Shown here: one piece after another, positions 14,301 to 27,403 of the stretch | How the letters are laid out: each line of letters begins with the position of its first letter | Numbering within the stretch: position 1 is the stretch's first letter | Origin: Polytrichum commune | Taxonomy: Eukaryota > Streptophyta > Polytrichopsida > Polytrichales > Polytrichaceae | NCBI GenBank assembly: GCA_950295325.1 | Contig: OX485809.1 | Span: forward strand, 19,966,001 to 20,030,000 | Length of the DNA stretch: 64,000 bases | Direction: 5' to 3' | Notes under the pieces: generated by a model | The model's database searches: none | What the model saw: only the letters and a program-made list of their open reading frames with translations | Told to the model about the DNA's origin: nothing | Translations under genes and position numbers: made by a program

Positions 14301-17300
14301 TCAACGTAGTGCAGCCTCAATTTAACCTCGATTCTGAAGAAGCCAATGTTTGTTTTCTTACCTTTCAGATCATTTGGACTGCTTCCCAGTTTGATTGAAA
14401 CAAAAAGTAGTGAGTTGCATTGTTCTTTTCTTTTAAATTACCATCTCTGCACGTTGAATCCATCTTTCGTTTGCAATCATTGAACTGTGATCAGTTTGTG
14501 AAGTTGGCACCTGGATGTGTAGTGAATTAGATGTTTTTCTTACTCTCTAGAAATGTCAAGCATTTGACTGGTGTGCGGCCATGTCAGTCCTGTTCTTTGA
14601 ATACCTTATAGAGGCCTTTTGTGATGTGTACTTGGGAGGGTTAGACTTACATTGCAACTGTAATTTGCCAGTTCAGCCTGTTGTAACATGTAGGTCTAGT
14701 CATAGTAAATTCATAGTTCAGTCAGAAACTATATGCATCATGTCCTCCATCAACAAGCCAGAGAGGTGTACCCTGATATCTAATGTAGTGACTAATTTTT
14801 TTCTAACACAAGGACAATTGTGTATGCAGGGCCGTCTTCTATTGGCAGCTGCAAGTGGACGAGTTCTAGCACGGTCTTTCCATTCTTTCCAATCTTCTAT
14901 GGCATTCCTAGGAGGGGAGGCACTAGGGCAATTAGGTTCGGGGAGAATATCAACACAAACAAGTGCTGCCCCAGTGATAGAATGGAAGCGACGGGAGCTC
15001 TCAGTTATCTTAGAGCATGTTCAAGCTCACATAGCCCCTACTGATGTTGATCCACGTGCTGGTCTACAGTGGTTGCCCAAAATTCCAACTGGTGCACCCA
15101 AAATCAAGCGAACTGGAACACTTCTTGAGCGAGTGTTTATGCCCTGCACTATGTACTTCCAGTACACTCGTCAGAAAGGTGGCACTACAGATTGCAAGGT
15201 CGTGGTACTTCTCCCATGTCTACAGGAGATGTCATCTGAGATTGCTTAATTGTTTCTGTTATCTTGAGTTGAGTCAGCAAGTTATTAGTTGTTCATGAAT
15301 CTCTTGGTCCTTCAGTATCTGCTTCAATGCTAATTTCATTTGTGCTTTCTACCTCTTTCCTACTATAGAATGTCAAAGTAATAGAATTAGAAGTCAGAGG
15401 TTCTTAGTTCAGGAAGTGAGTGGATGATTTTTGTTGTACTATGCTTGTCCTCTGGCTGTCTTGGCTGCTCCTACATGTTAATTGTCAATGAGATCAGTGA
15501 ATCTGTTATCAATCAAGCAGTATCTTGTCAATACTGTGGATTGTTTTTAAATTTAAACTTTGGTGAAGTCAACCTGCCATACAAATATTCAGAATATTGA
15601 CGTTTGTACATCCTGTCACTTGAACATTCTTGTGGACAATTTCTATTTTCTTATGGATTTTTACTGTGCAGGTGAAGCCCCTGAAGGAATTGTCATTCAA
15701 CTCGCCAAATATTACTGCAACAATGACATCTCGACAGTTTCAGATCATGGTGGCTGTAATCAGCAACTTGCTGCTTGCTCGGCTTCCAAAGTAAGTACAG
15801 AGAGTTCTATGTGATCTTTAATCTGCACGTGTCAAAGAATGTTTTGTGCACACAGATCTGGCACCTTAGACATTTAACAGTGCTGCTTTACTGCAAAATT
15901 GCAAGCCTAGAGCATACTCAGTTTGAGCAGATATGTAGAGATTAAATTGCGCATGATTGCAAGGTCTGAGGTCGCTATTTTACTTTACACACCTCATCAA
16001 GCTCAAACTTCTTGCTGTTGTGGGTCAGACCAAGAAAGAACAGACACTATCAGGAGGATGGTGAGGAAGAGGAAGCTGATGAGGTCGTACCTGAGGGTGT
16101 TGAAGAAGTTGAGCTTGCACGTATTAAGCTGGAACAAGCTCAGCGGGAATGTCGCCTTCTCTTTCGAGACCTCCGCACACTTCGTCACCTTGATCTGAGT
16201 TGCGACTTTGAGTCGAATTCTTTTTCATCAGATGATGAAGTTCTATGGATGATTGCCAGCCCCAGGAGTTCTTTGGTAAGCTAGCAGTATAAACTAGCAG
16301 GCGAAACCAACAAGAATTCAAGAGTAGGGTCATGAAACCAGAAAGGTTAATGACATCGATTAGAGAAATATCCTGAGAGTTCAAATAGGTAGAATGTTAT
16401 TGAAATGTTTAAAACCTCAGTGGTACCACAGTAATGTCTTCTCATCATTGATTTTTTCTAACAACCTTCCAAGCCCCTCTGAACCTCATATTAGAAGAAC
16501 TTGCTGATGGAATAGTAGAATATACTTTTTAGTGACTAGGGTATACAACATGCAGTTGTTGAGGTTTTAAAAGTGTAAAGTCTGAATATAAGTGGAAAAA
16601 TGTGGAAAAATGTGGAGAAATGTCTGAGAAAGTCTGTTTAGATTCCAGTGATTTCCTTCTTATGCACTTTTGCTGGAGTGTTTTGGTGATGCTAGAATAC
16701 TAGTTGAATATTGGTAGTTCATAACATGTGATTGTCTTCAATACAGGAGATAGTATGTAAGACACAGTACTGATCTTAGATATATGTATGTGTTGTGGTC
16801 AATAACTTTCATAGGCACTTAGGCTGGAGGCTGAGTTTATAGTCAAAAACAAGGTCATCAGGACTGCACGAGCAGCTCTACGTGTGGCCTTGCAACTGGC
16901 TGCTCAGCAGCAGTTAATGGTGAAAGAGAAGAACAAGGGTCCCTCAGCAGCAATGCGTATCTCTTGGGTATTTGACAAGCTTGTCTGGAGCATGCTTTGT
17001 GATGGTGAAGTCTTTGCAGAGGCCGAGATAAACAACATGGTCTGCTGCTTTTTCCTCTTTCTCATCTGAGAACCTTTGCATTGGTTACTTCTTGATCTAA
17101 ATAGCATTTGGCGAGGGTTTTCATTTTAATGCACATGCCCACTTTCCAAATTTAATCTCTTTATGCCTTTCCAATGCTGACACTTGATTTACAAAGTTCC
17201 ATAGATGCAACATTTTGCACATACCACTGTAATCTAACGACTTCGCTGCAATGAAATTGGACTGCAGATACTGATGGTCGATCGTGACTTCAAGGATATT

Positions 17301-20300
17301 GGAGAGGCAACATTCACTGTCAAGTCCTTTGTTGTGAGGAATGGGTTACCTAGTGCCAAGTCCAACACAGTGCTTGCAGCATGGAATCCTCCAAAGGAAT
17401 GGGGAAGGTTTGATTATCTCACAGCCCTGAATTATATGATATACTCATCAGTTGTCAATATAAGTATGAATAGAAGGATGATTGGATACATAGGTATGAT
17501 ATTACATGGGTATGGAGCTTACAAGGATGGTTAGAAACATAGGTATGATAAATATCAATCTTCAAATATGCACGTGGTCAAGGGTTATCAATAAACATTT
17601 GGAATTGTTTTTGATTAGCCCGAGATGCTTTTTTTGGTAGGAATATGAGTAATTAAAGGCCCTGAACTTTGTGGTACCCTTAGAATTTGCATCTTGGAAG
17701 AGATGTTCTCATTTGCAGTATAACTGGGGGTGTTGGCCAAGCTGTAAACTAATATGCTGATAATGTGGTCATGAATGTAGAAAGACCATGCTTCGCGTTG
17801 ATGCAAGACAAGGTGCACCAAAAGATGGAACATCTCCATTAGAATGTTTCGAGGTTTGCGACTCTTTTTTTGATTGCTTTGTCAGTTTCATAATTCTAAA
17901 GCTGCCAGTCACATAATCAACACCACACGATTATGATACACACTAGCTGCCTTTAGGGCTCAATTGGGGCCTGTGCATGTTGTATTGACATAAGTTTCCT
18001 ATAACATTGTTAACACATTGCAGTGAAGATTCTGCAGAAGTCCATTACTGTGAGTAATCTTCAGTTGGGTTTTCATTAGGATCTTGGTTCAAGAAACTTG
18101 GGGTCCAAATCACCCCTTAATGGACACAAGATTAGACTCAACCTTTAGGATTGGTTTCTCAAAATAGGAGTGCCACTTCATTTCTCCATACCTTGGATCC
18201 AGACTCTAGTGTAAAGTCCTTGGGTCCCAAATTTTGCTCTCAACCAATATGATCACTCGATTGTGGAGTGTCTTTGGTCTTGGACCCTAGTGTAAACCTA
18301 CCTTCACTTCATGACATTCTCAAGGATGTGGGTTTAGGGTGGGTTTACACTAGGGTCCAAGAGAAGGTGACATAGGCAATACAGAGCTTGGAAATTTTCT
18401 CTGTAAAGTCTGGGAAATTGTTGTTGGCATTCAGGAGCCTATAAACATCTGAGAGGAACCAGATTGGGCCCCATGGGTGCACAAAGATGTACTCCACTGA
18501 TAGGCACACACAAGAAATTAATATTCTCAAATGGGACCACACTCGTGCGATCAATATTCAATATGCATGAATTACATCTAAAATGAAATGCCCTTGGCAT
18601 TGACAATTTTATGGATAGAATTGTGTACGTTTACTGGGAGGTTAATTGTAAACTGTTGCATGACAACTGTGTGTTTAGTTAAGAATATGCACTACTGTAA
18701 GGGACATCTTATTTATTTTTATCAAATCTATTTTGTGCAGGTCAGCATATACCCTCTACGCATTTACTTGACAGAGGCTATGTACAGAAAGTTGTGGGAG
18801 TATCTTTTTCCAGGTGATGAGCAAGATGTGAAACGCCAGGTATATTTGGTTGAGACCCTGCACTGTCTGGAGTGCACAATCAGAGTCTACAGGTGTTGAT
18901 GTTCAAATCCACACTTCATACAATGTGTTCATTGGAGTCTGCTTCTTGTTCCTTCTAAATATTGTCAGGTTTCCAGTGGACCTTCCTTGGACCAGGAGAG
19001 AGGAAATCTTCTGTATCTCAGTAATGTTAATTTTTGGACCTGACTACAGGAGGTGTGGAAAGTTTCAACCACTGTCACTTCCAAGCGAGGAAGTCGTCGG
19101 GGCAGTACCCCAATTGACCGGAGCAGCATGGAGTCATCACATAATGGTTCCCGAACAAGTCTTTCTGGCTCTGGTCTTCCCCTTGCACCGCATGCACTTC
19201 AGGGTCTTATCTCTGATGCACAACCCCGTGTAGACTTCTTGTTGGCTGCTCAAGCTTTAGAGGTACTGTTTACACTATATATGAAAGTGGTGCATATGAG
19301 TTGCATTTATTTCGATGACCAATGTCCCATGACTCTGTTTCTATTTTCCAGTTCTGACAGGAACCTGCGTCCAACTCTAGTATGTAACACAATCTGATGT
19401 CACCTTTTGTAGAACAATATTGTCTAATGTACGTGTGCACATGACTACTTATAAATATTCAAATATGTATACACTGTGACATACTGTACATCTGTACTAG
19501 GAGTGAGCACCTTCTACTTCATACTTCCTCTTTATATGTTTTGGAACCTCTTCTGGTACTCTGTATTTACCTCTTAATCAAACTTTGCTGTAGCTTTCAC
19601 TTCGCACTTTAGAATCCATACAGTTCAAGAGAAATATTACCTACTTAAATGACTTCTCCACCCCTGGTCTTCAAGAGGACTTGAGTCCACAAATTATTGC
19701 AACTCCCAAGTGTTTATGCAAAGTGCTTTTGTGCAGAAATCTCAACAAATTCGGAAGGCTAGTGCCTCAGCGAGCATTCTTGAGCATGGACCACTGCTGT
19801 CAATGGATAGATCTGACGAATTCGAAGCTCAGATGGTAAGTGAGGAGGTTAGTCTAAAGACCACTAAACAAGGGTCCTCAGTCCGCACCACTGCCTCTAT
19901 TACCTCACGCCAGGATGTCCTGACTACAGGATCAATGTCAGCTATTGGACCTAGCACTAGTGACACTGGTGGTTCTGTGAGGAATAAGGAACGCAAGACT
20001 ACCAAAACAACAAAGGTCTCTGTTCTTGACGAGAAAAAGGAGCCCAAGAAGAAGAGCAGTTTGATGGAGTTCCACAACATCAAGATCAGCCAGGTCATAA
20101 CTGTTCAATACTTGTGGTTACTGGACATTGCTTATAGTGTGGGTAGGCAGGTTGTTCCTTATTTTCATCTCACAAATGAGTCTTCTGGAACAAGAATCAT
20201 GCAGAACTAATAGTTTCATATATATAACTCGAGTGGACTCTTGTTGACTCTGGATAATATGACAAGTTGCAGAATTTTGGTCAACTTGATAGCCTTGTAA

Positions 20301-21630
20301 TGTTACAGCATGACTCCAAAGGTAGTCTGACCTTCCTGCCTCTAATTTTTCATGGCTCATGAAAAATATTATATGACTAACAGGGATTATGTGGGGTTTT
20401 CTGAGCAGGTTGAGCTATCGGTGACCTATGAAGGATCCAGGTTTGCAGTTAGTGATCTACGACTCCTGATGGACACATTTACGCTGATAGAGCTTACAGG
20501 CAGTTGGCGTCGCCTTTTTTCAAAGGTTAAAAAGCACATCATCTGGAGTGTTCTCAAATCTGTAACGGGTATGCAGGTATGTGCTCTGGATACACTTGAA
20601 TGCACCAACATTCACAGGACTGCTGCACCTGATAGAATTCAGCAAGGTTGCCGTTTCTCCTTTTTTTTTCAGTGTAATTCTTAAAGATGTTGTACAAGTG
20701 CACTCCTACAAAGAGTTTCTTAATTTACTCAACATTTCTCTCTTTTTCTCTTGCTCTCCATGGTAGATGACTGACTATATCTCTTCTATCAGTACCTTTG
20801 TGTCGGTCAACACATGTGACGTGCAAATTCTCATTTTATAATACCTAGTTCCTCAATTCAGCATCGGATAGGATTTCCCTAGCATTTGAGGTTAATGAAG
20901 GGGAATGGGTGTGCTGATGCTGATGGCATTCATGCAGGGCAAGAAATTCAAGGACAAACTCCCAGCACAACCGGTACCCATGGAAGCAGATGTAGATAGT
21001 GATGAAGGCTCCGACGACAGCACTGAAAGCCGCAGAGCAAAAGGTGAACGATTTCCAATCAAACATCGAAGACAGAGTGATCGAGCAGGGGAAGGCTTTG
21101 TGTCATCCATAAGAGGCTTGTTTAATCTACAAAAGAAGAAAGCTAAAGCTCTGGTTCTACGTACAATGCGAGGCCCAGAAGAGTTTGACCTAGATCAGAC
21201 CTCTAGCAGTGACAATGAAGGAAATGCACCAAACTCCCCCCTTGCACATACTATGAATATTAATAAGGCAAAAAGGCTTTTGAGACTCCAGGCTCGAAAA
21301 AGCCGTCACACTCTCCGCACTCCAAGAGGTCAGTGACTTGTTGATTCGTTATATTGCAGATGCATGCCCTCTTTTTATGTTGATTCCTTATATTGCAGAC
21401 TGTTTGTTGTTATGATTTCTATGACTAATACACCTCCATACACTGGGATTTACTTGGGAGATTGAAGGTAGAATTCTTATGAAAGTTGAATATACAATCT
21501 GTTTAATGAAGTGCGATGGATGTTAACAGGACAAATTGAGGACAGTACTCGACCGACTCCAGAAGCCTCACATTCACATAGTGAGGCAGAATGCACTGAT
21601 GCGCCATCACCATATAAAGACTTTGACTGA
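5304..21630 (+). CDS. SABRE: SABRE/KINKY POLLEN-type bridge-like lipid transfer protein (2,854 aa, 23 exons)
   Basis: Homolog of plant SABRE/KIP and of the Hobbit/FMP27/BLTP2 family: very large rod-like lipid-transfer proteins at ER-plasma membrane contacts, needed for oriented growth and cytokinesis. Exons I place: 5304-5471, 5614-5883, 6289-6566, 7037-7622, 7812-7979, 8082-8123, 8211-8288, 8670-8942, 9480-11606, 12000-13965, 14241-14347, 14830-15198, 15672-15790, 16029-16275, 16815-17039, 17268-17407, 17781-17853, 18741-18839, 19050-19262, 19737-20093, 20409-20576, 20938-21328, 21530-21630. All junctions are GT-AG and in phase, and the total is exactly 2,855 codons. An N-terminal hydrophobic anchor is followed by LLSWVASRILDAAVSFRF. 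Conserved blocks include APTDVDPRAGLQWLPKI and RTGTLLERVFMPC (about residues 2075-2125), EADEVVPEGVEEVELA, VLAAWNPPKEWGR (Apt1-type region, about 2380), and GSWRRLFSKVKKHIIW (about 2670). The C-terminus SPYKDFD matches the family ending. TAG at 5289 precedes the start in frame. No disabling change is seen. I recognise the family from memory; exact exon ends need transcripts. Confidence 0.95.
7217..7500 (+). repeat. In-frame 60-bp coding minisatellite in SABRE exon 4
   Basis: About five 60-bp units, each coding 20 residues of the type GEVQGVTTSEPSASEGLHTS. The period is exactly 60 bp across 7240-7500. The units lie in a Ser/Thr/Glu-rich, probably disordered loop after the conserved LSEELLFGD block (about residues 300-390). 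Because 60 is a multiple of three, unit gain or loss would keep the frame. Confidence 0.9.
18066..18302. mobile_element. Degenerate MITE D1 in SABRE intron 17
   Basis: The right end reads CCCTAGTGTAAACCTACC, which resembles the inverted end of the GGTTTACAC family. The left end near 18066 (GGGTTTTCATTAGGATCTTGG-like) is a weaker match. It lies wholly inside the intron between exons 17 and 18. Boundaries are approximate. Confidence 0.4.
18337..18560. mobile_element. Partial MITE D2 in SABRE intron 17
   Basis: GGGTGGGTTTACACTAGGG begins at 18337 after a TTA, as for other GGTTTACAC-family ends. No matching right end was found, so the element is truncated or diverged. It faces D1 head to head across about 35 bp. 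Confidence 0.4.
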
Positions 21631-22183
21631 GTGTGGCAATTGACCAGCTTTGTATACTACCCATTCTTTCTTAACACATTCTTTATGCCCATTTGGGCAC
21701 CACTGACATGCTAGGTACTTGATTGCACAGGATTGGTTCTAGCATTAGAGATTCTGGCAATTCCATCCAGTTTCCATTTATATCTGGCGGGGGATAAGTT
21801 CGCCCTAAGGGTTTGAAAGGCTTCAATCATGAGCCAGATAGCAAGGAACAAATCCAACCCTTTTTTATTACTCGACAAGCAGATGACATTAGAGTAGCAG
21901 CTGGCTGCTTATATACATCAATTTTGGGTTGTAGAGTGTACAGAGTAAAGTTCGTTTGGCAGACAAATAGGATTACGTGATTGAAACTGCTTTTGTGCCT
22001 ACATCTGCAATTGGATTAGGCTGTCAAAGCATCACTGACAAGTGTTCTCGATTTCCCAATTTATTCTGTTGATGCATTTAACATTTGAAGCTTGCAAAAG
22101 CAGGCCTAACTGCATTCAAGGTATTGTTGAGTAAATTCCTCTATGCTGATCTTGTGCTATTATCCTCCAACTTTTTTTATGCA
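21631..22183 (+). other. SABRE 3' UTR/downstream region
   Basis: No coding sequence follows the stop at 21628-21630. AATAAA-like sequences occur near 22195-22260, and the poly(A) site is likely somewhere in or just past this stretch. Confidence 0.4.
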
Positions 22184-22710
22184 GCATTGATTTATAATAA
22201 ATTTCAATGCATTTGACCCTAAACTCTATCAGCATCATTCTTCCATACATTCTTAATAAAGCATCACTTCATATCAAGTCCAAAATTTTTAACCCTACAC
22301 TCTACATGCCAGTCATTGATCAATGTTTGAGAATTGCGCATCAATCTCAACATCCTTCATGCAGCACGAAATCAGAAGATTTTGAATCCAAACTCCCAAC
22401 CTTCTTGATGAGCATTGGTTCATAAATCGAGCCCAATAACTATAAACTCTACAAGGTCAGCATCATCTTCCAATGTTTGGGAATACTACATCAATCCTCC
22501 AGCATTGAAGCGCAATTCAGGGGATTGTAAATTCAAACTTTGAACTTCCTGACGTTTCTTTTCTTTCTATTTTTGAATTGAAATGGCGTTATCTATTGAA
22601 GAATTTAAATGTCAGCTCACAAGGCAACTTAAGCCGGGCCCGCAAGGGCAGCAAGGAATTTCCAACATAGTCATAGTAGAGCATCGATTTATAATCAAGT
22701 CCAAAGCCTG
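22184..22710 (+). repeat. Degenerate direct repeats (about 225-270 bp spacing)
   Basis: The motif GCATTGATTTATAAT and its neighbours recur near 22184, 22410 and 22680. 'gtcagcatcat..ttcca' blocks recur between them. The repeats are strongly diverged and no coding content is evident. Confidence 0.35.
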
Positions 22711-23964
22711 GTGGTGGTGCAGGATGGCATCAGGAGATTTCAAAACCAAAAAAGGAACCCCCGGTTAGACCACTGTCCGTCCAGCACTGCCTGCCGAATG
22801 GGCAGAAAGGCTGTGCATCAATCAAAACTAGTTCCAGAGCCATGCTGCGCTAGACCAAAGGCCACTTCACACTATGGCAGAAGGTCGAGACGCTGTTGAT
22901 TTCCACCAATCACATCGGAAGAAACCAAGAGTTCGGCCTCTCGACCCTTCACACTATGGCCAAAGTCCAAAGTCCGTCACAATTTAAAATGATTACTTTT
23001 TGAAGAAAGCAACGGACGCTCGAAGGAAGTTTGGGTCAGACAGGAATGGAAACCCAAACTATGGTCAAGAAGCCGTCGGTTTTTTTTCATTAAAATATCA
23101 ATCATCGACAAGATCTTGGTTGTTAGATTGTAGGGGTTATTTTGAGCAAGCAATAAAGTGGCATGCTCCTTTGGGTTTGCACTTTGGACTTGGCCTTAGG
23201 AGGCTTCACACTATGCCCTGCCGAAGGCTCCACTTACTATATTTTATTGGCTATTTTCAGCCCTGGCCACTCAATCCCACGGCCTCTCGACTTGGACGGT
23301 CATAGTGTAGAGCGGCCCTACGCTGTAGTAATCACCGCTCAGGACAGAGGGTCTGGTGTCACCTTCTGGGATGAAGGTGTTTGTCTGTGTTCTCCAACGC
23401 AGTTCAAAGGTACGCACTGCAAAATAGATCCTGTTCAAGCATGGTTGGGTCACATGTTATCTTATCTTGCATCACAATCCTGCTTACAAAGGTCTCCGCA
23501 ATATTCAAGGGTGAGCTCACTCCCTCCCTCACTGTAGCGAAGCTTATAACGGACTACCACAGAAACCTATAAATGCAACCATTTGCTTGAACTACGAAGA
23601 AGTTCCACATTCAAACATCTTCGTGAATGAGCTACTGACAAGTATATGCACCACCCGATGATACCAGATTGTCAACACATTGAAAATACATCCACGAAGG
23701 AGATAATTATACCACAGAAGAAGACCGACCGTATGTACATAATTTGAATTCCTGACGAGCCCCGGTCGTGCACACACGAAATTTGAAGTACCACTTTTAT
23801 ATCGGTATAAAATGCTACATGAAAACTGTATACGTTCGCAATTCTGCTACTACTCAAAATGCTCGAACTGTTCGCTACAATATTTCCATCACAAACGTAA
23901 ATGAGGTCTATTTACATTTACCATGTATCTCAGCACTGATCAGCTACGCAATAATACATGAAAT
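22711..23964. other. Intergenic, nothing identified
   Basis: Several open frames of 60-120 codons overlap here on both strands, but none has family resemblance, splice context or consistent composition. I see no RNA gene. Confidence 0.4.
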
Positions 23965-24675
23965 TCATCCGCGGTCATTGGGCAGAACTTCAGTTTCCTC
24001 AGGAAGCAAATCCTCCTGCTCTCCCGGGAGAGGTTCATTTTGAGCCATATCCTCCGACCACTCCCCAGCTTCCTTATTCTCTAAGGCCTCTTCCGCTGCA
24101 CACAAATATTATCACAAAATCACCAGCTGCAAAAACTTCACGAATGCCTCTGCCTCGATTATAACCAAATTCTTGTAAATAGGACATGGGGGTTGCTAAT
24201 ACATGTCAAAAGCGGCCGGAACATGTCGATGGCATGCGTTAGAGCCAACAAAAAGCCCGAGAAATGTGTATTTAAGAACAACCTGATCCTTAGCATGCGA
24301 CTGTATACTGCTAACGAAGATAAACATAACATTTCTGGAGTTCGAAGAGATTAAGTTTGCTCATTCACCCAAATGACTTCGTATGTTCTAATTTAGGAAC
24401 TCTTGAGCATGTCTTGGCATGTTTGACGCCAGAACCATTCAAGTAGTATGTACATAATAAATAAGATGACCCTAAGGATGCAAATGCACACGGATAACAA
24501 GGAGAGACAAAATCATACCTGCAATTGCTTTATCGTCCATCACGTCGTAGTCTTCGCCAACGACAGGCTCTGTACCTTGACCACCCTCGGAAACTGGATC
24601 TTCGTTGCTCACAACAGGGATGGTCTCATCCTTCCCTGTAGTAGGGTAGTCATACTCGGGGCCGGTGCCTGCCAT
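23965..24675 (-). CDS. Small acidic hydrophilic protein, 95 aa, two coding exons
   Basis: Family not recognised. ATG is at 24675. Coding exon 1 runs 24675-24519 and ends GCAATTGCAG|GTATG. Coding exon 2 runs 24095-23965 after a TTTGTGTGCAG acceptor, in phase, ending at TGA. An upstream acceptor (CTCATCAG, exon start 24720) indicates a leader exon, probably 25320-25218. The protein begins MAGTGPEYDYPTTGKDET and ends LPEETEVLPNDRG. It is rich in Glu, Asp, Gly and Pro, with no Cys and no hydrophobic segment, so it is probably intrinsically disordered, like many stress/LEA-type proteins. That role is inference only. Its TATA box and GC-rich promoter support a real gene. Confidence 0.65.
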
Positions 24676-25026
24676 TGTTACAGTAGAACGCGAGACTATA
24701 GTATCTTCCCAAGCCTCTACCTGATGAGACACCCAAAACAACGACACCTCCACTGTGAGCAGCTGAGGCGCTGGACCCATTCACCTAACTTAACCTAACC
24801 TTACTTACACACCCAGAACAATATCCAGAAACAGGACCATGTGTGTTGAATACTTCCAAAAGCTGACCTTCAAAACTCTCAAGCGATAGTACTAATAGTG
24901 ATATCACCAGGAACAAAGCTTTGTTGCCATACCCCGGACTACCACAAAAACCATTCTCCAGAAGTACCGCACATGATCATCCACGGCGTCACATGTCACA
25001 TGTGTGGGGGAGAAATATACTACCGG

Positions 25027-25053
<27 letters not shown>
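25027..25053. repeat. Homopolymer, 27 A
   Basis: A run of A lies in the predicted leader intron of the - strand acidic-protein gene, where it reads as poly(T). No target duplication is seen around it. Confidence 0.8.
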
Positions 25054-25057
<4 letters not shown>

Positions 25058-25217
25058 GTTTCCATCAAGTTCTTCAGCTTTCTCCTTCGCGACTAGATTC
25101 CTGCAGTTAGTACTTATATAAGGATGCCAATAGTTCATGACATGCCTTCAGACACTCCGACGACAGGTCAGCAAGGCTGAGTGAAAAATGGATTACATTC
25201 TCGAGCAAGCATCGTAC

Positions 25218-25320
25218 CTCTGAGAGCGCGAGATCGCCAGAAGCAGAATCAGCAGAGGCTTGATCGACAGAGGGTCGTGGAGTGGAGCAGCCGGCTTGCT
25301 ATTCTGATAACTTGGCAGTT
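25218..25320 (-). other. Predicted 5' UTR exon of the acidic-protein gene
   Basis: The exon would start about 30 bp downstream of the TATA box and end at the donor CTCAGAG|GTACGA (exon edge 25218). It contains no ATG, which suits a leader exon joined to the exon starting at 24720. The transcription start is estimated from TATA spacing. Confidence 0.45.
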
Positions 25321-25342
25321 CCTCAAGTGCATGGAGCGAGTG

Positions 25343-25351
25343 TGTATATAG
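25343..25351 (-). promoter_or_regulatory. TATA box in a GC-rich promoter
   Basis: On the - strand this reads CTATATACA, preceded by a GC-rich segment (about 25360-25550) that stands out from the AT-rich window and contains a GACGTC palindrome at 25497-25502. Position and strand fit the acidic-protein gene. Confidence 0.6.
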
Positions 25352-25726
25352 TGGGGGGCCAGTGGGGAGGGAGATGCCAGGTGGCCCCACACCCGGGACT
25401 GTGGAGAAGGAGATGCCGCCGGATGCCGTCCAAGTGGCTCCCTTGCCATGCAGGGGACGTAGCAGCGGCTATCCGCGGCACGCTGCCGGTGACGACGACG
25501 TCCCACGCCGTGTCGCTCGCCAACGGCGCTGTTGTCCCACACATTTGACTGCGCAGTTAAGCTACACAACTGTCATCACCTAAGTTACTAACCTACTTAG
25601 TAGGTTAGGTTAGCAGGCTAGTCACTCATGCTGAACGCCAGATGGCACCACCGCTCATTACTCTTGTACACCTCCCTACTTGTTATTAATTTCTGCATTC
25701 CCCCTGTTTTTAACCCCTAAGCTTTA

Positions 25727-26247
25727 TGCCCCAATTCCTACTTAGACTTTAGCTAAGCCTAAAAGTTGGGTTCTAAAAACACGGCCTCCACACCAACGAC
25801 ATTATCCAGTCCTGAGCCTAGTTGGCAAATGATGTGGCATGGTTTAAAACTGGAGGTTATAAGCTTCAAGCACCAACCCCCCCTCCCATTGGTACCTAGA
25901 CATGAGGTAAGAATGTAGGACCTTTAAAAGTGTCGTCGCCTCCCACCCTTGTGATTGGTTGCTTTTAGTCGTAGCTATGAGGGCATGAGGAGCTCCATTA
26001 ACAAAAACTGGTGGTAAGATAGATGAGTAGTAAAGACATTTTAGGGATGGGACAAAAACTATCCAACATGTCATTGCTTGGTAGATAAAACAATGAACGT
26101 GTGTGAAAACTACTAAACTGAAACCTACTCGAAAATCTCCGTAGCAAGTTCTTGTAGGTGCATTTGCCTCCACTATAACTGAGAGAGCTTTACCCGGTTT
26201 TTAAGGAATACTTTGGTTATTTGCTAAAGTCAGGTGGGAAGGGGGCA
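25727..26247. mobile_element. PIF/Harbinger-like MITE, TGCCCC family, copy A (521 bp)
   Basis: Flanked by TTA on both sides (25724-25726 and 26248-26250). The ends are inverted copies: TGCCCC...GACTTTA at the left, TAAAGTCAGGTGGGAAGG...GCA at the right. It is homologous along its length to 45406-46261 and lacks the 330-bp insertion found there. It has no transposase. Confidence 0.75.
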
Positions 26248-26250
26248 TTA

Positions 26251-27403
26251 GATGGTTCTTAAATGGCTATTTTTCCTGGGTTGGGACTTAGAGCTCATGT
26301 CATTTGGTCGGCCGAGCCCTGACCCCACCATGGGGGAAGGGGGTGTCAAGGCCGGGGCCTACGATTTGGCAACCCCGGGTTGTCTCACCAAAAAAAAAAT
26401 TGATCCCGATAAGTTCAGATATATATGAATACTCGTGAAAGTAGAAGGCATTAACTAAACTATTATGAACTAAACAAACTAAAAATAACACAGTAATATT
26501 AGTTCATTTTAGGGACAAAGACCCTTTCAAATGGTAAGTCACATGCATTATAACTTCAATGCTAACGATGATTTGGTTAAACTTTTTACCTTCCAAATTC
26601 ATTACATGCTTCATTGACATTCATTTACATTTACTAAGGGACAGTGAACATATATATTGAATTTTGGGGCCTTCAAGGTGAAGTGAACTCAATATGAGAT
26701 TTGTGGACACGTGACCTTCAAGAATGCAAGGACACTTTTTTTTGGAATCGGGCGGAGCAAACAACAGTTGTTGGATGGGATCAATTTTTTTTGTTTCTTG
26801 GGTGGGAGTGCCTGGGGTGCGGGATCGTGGGCCCTTCCCCCATGATGGAATCGTGGGTTGGATTCTTCCAAATGGCATGAGCTGTAGCCCCAGGTAGCAA
26901 CTAAGTGTTAGAAAGTTAGTTACATACGACACAATCAACATTGGACTCATAAGCTTCACACTGATTATAAAAGAAGTTGTGGTCCTTGCATCTATTCATA
27001 TAAGGAAATCACCAACTGCAGTTCAAGAATGCAACATGGTTATAAAACGTTTACCTCTCTTGAGAGTCAAAAGGGATCAAACAAAACAACTGAAAATTTT
27101 CGGATATAGTCAACCTCATCGTCTCTTCTTCTAGAGATATAGTTAACAAAACCTTAAAAGCTTCGATTCATATAGACACTGCTTCATCTCACTTCACAAT
27201 GTAGCTACTCAATTCAAAAGAATTCAACCCCTATGAGCCAAATAATGGAGCAGCAAACTACTCACTTCCTTGATAATCTTAGCAGGTGGACCATTCCCAA
27301 ATAGAACCTATAAATCAAGAACAACCCTTGTGAGATTGGAAAGAGAGGAGGAATAGGGCAAAATTGAAAAAAAGCATTACAGTGTAGAGGCTGCACTTCA
27401 ATT
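26251..27403. other. Intergenic, with a diverged inverted repeat pair
   Basis: The segment at about 26310-26410 (catgggggaaggg ... aaaaattgatccc) is similar to the reverse complement of about 26740-26870. The two may be ends of a decayed element. No gene is supported. Confidence 0.35.

Noticed and set aside
25027-25053. 27-A run as a retrotransposon tail
   Set aside because: No target duplication and no element sequence on either side; treated as a homopolymer.
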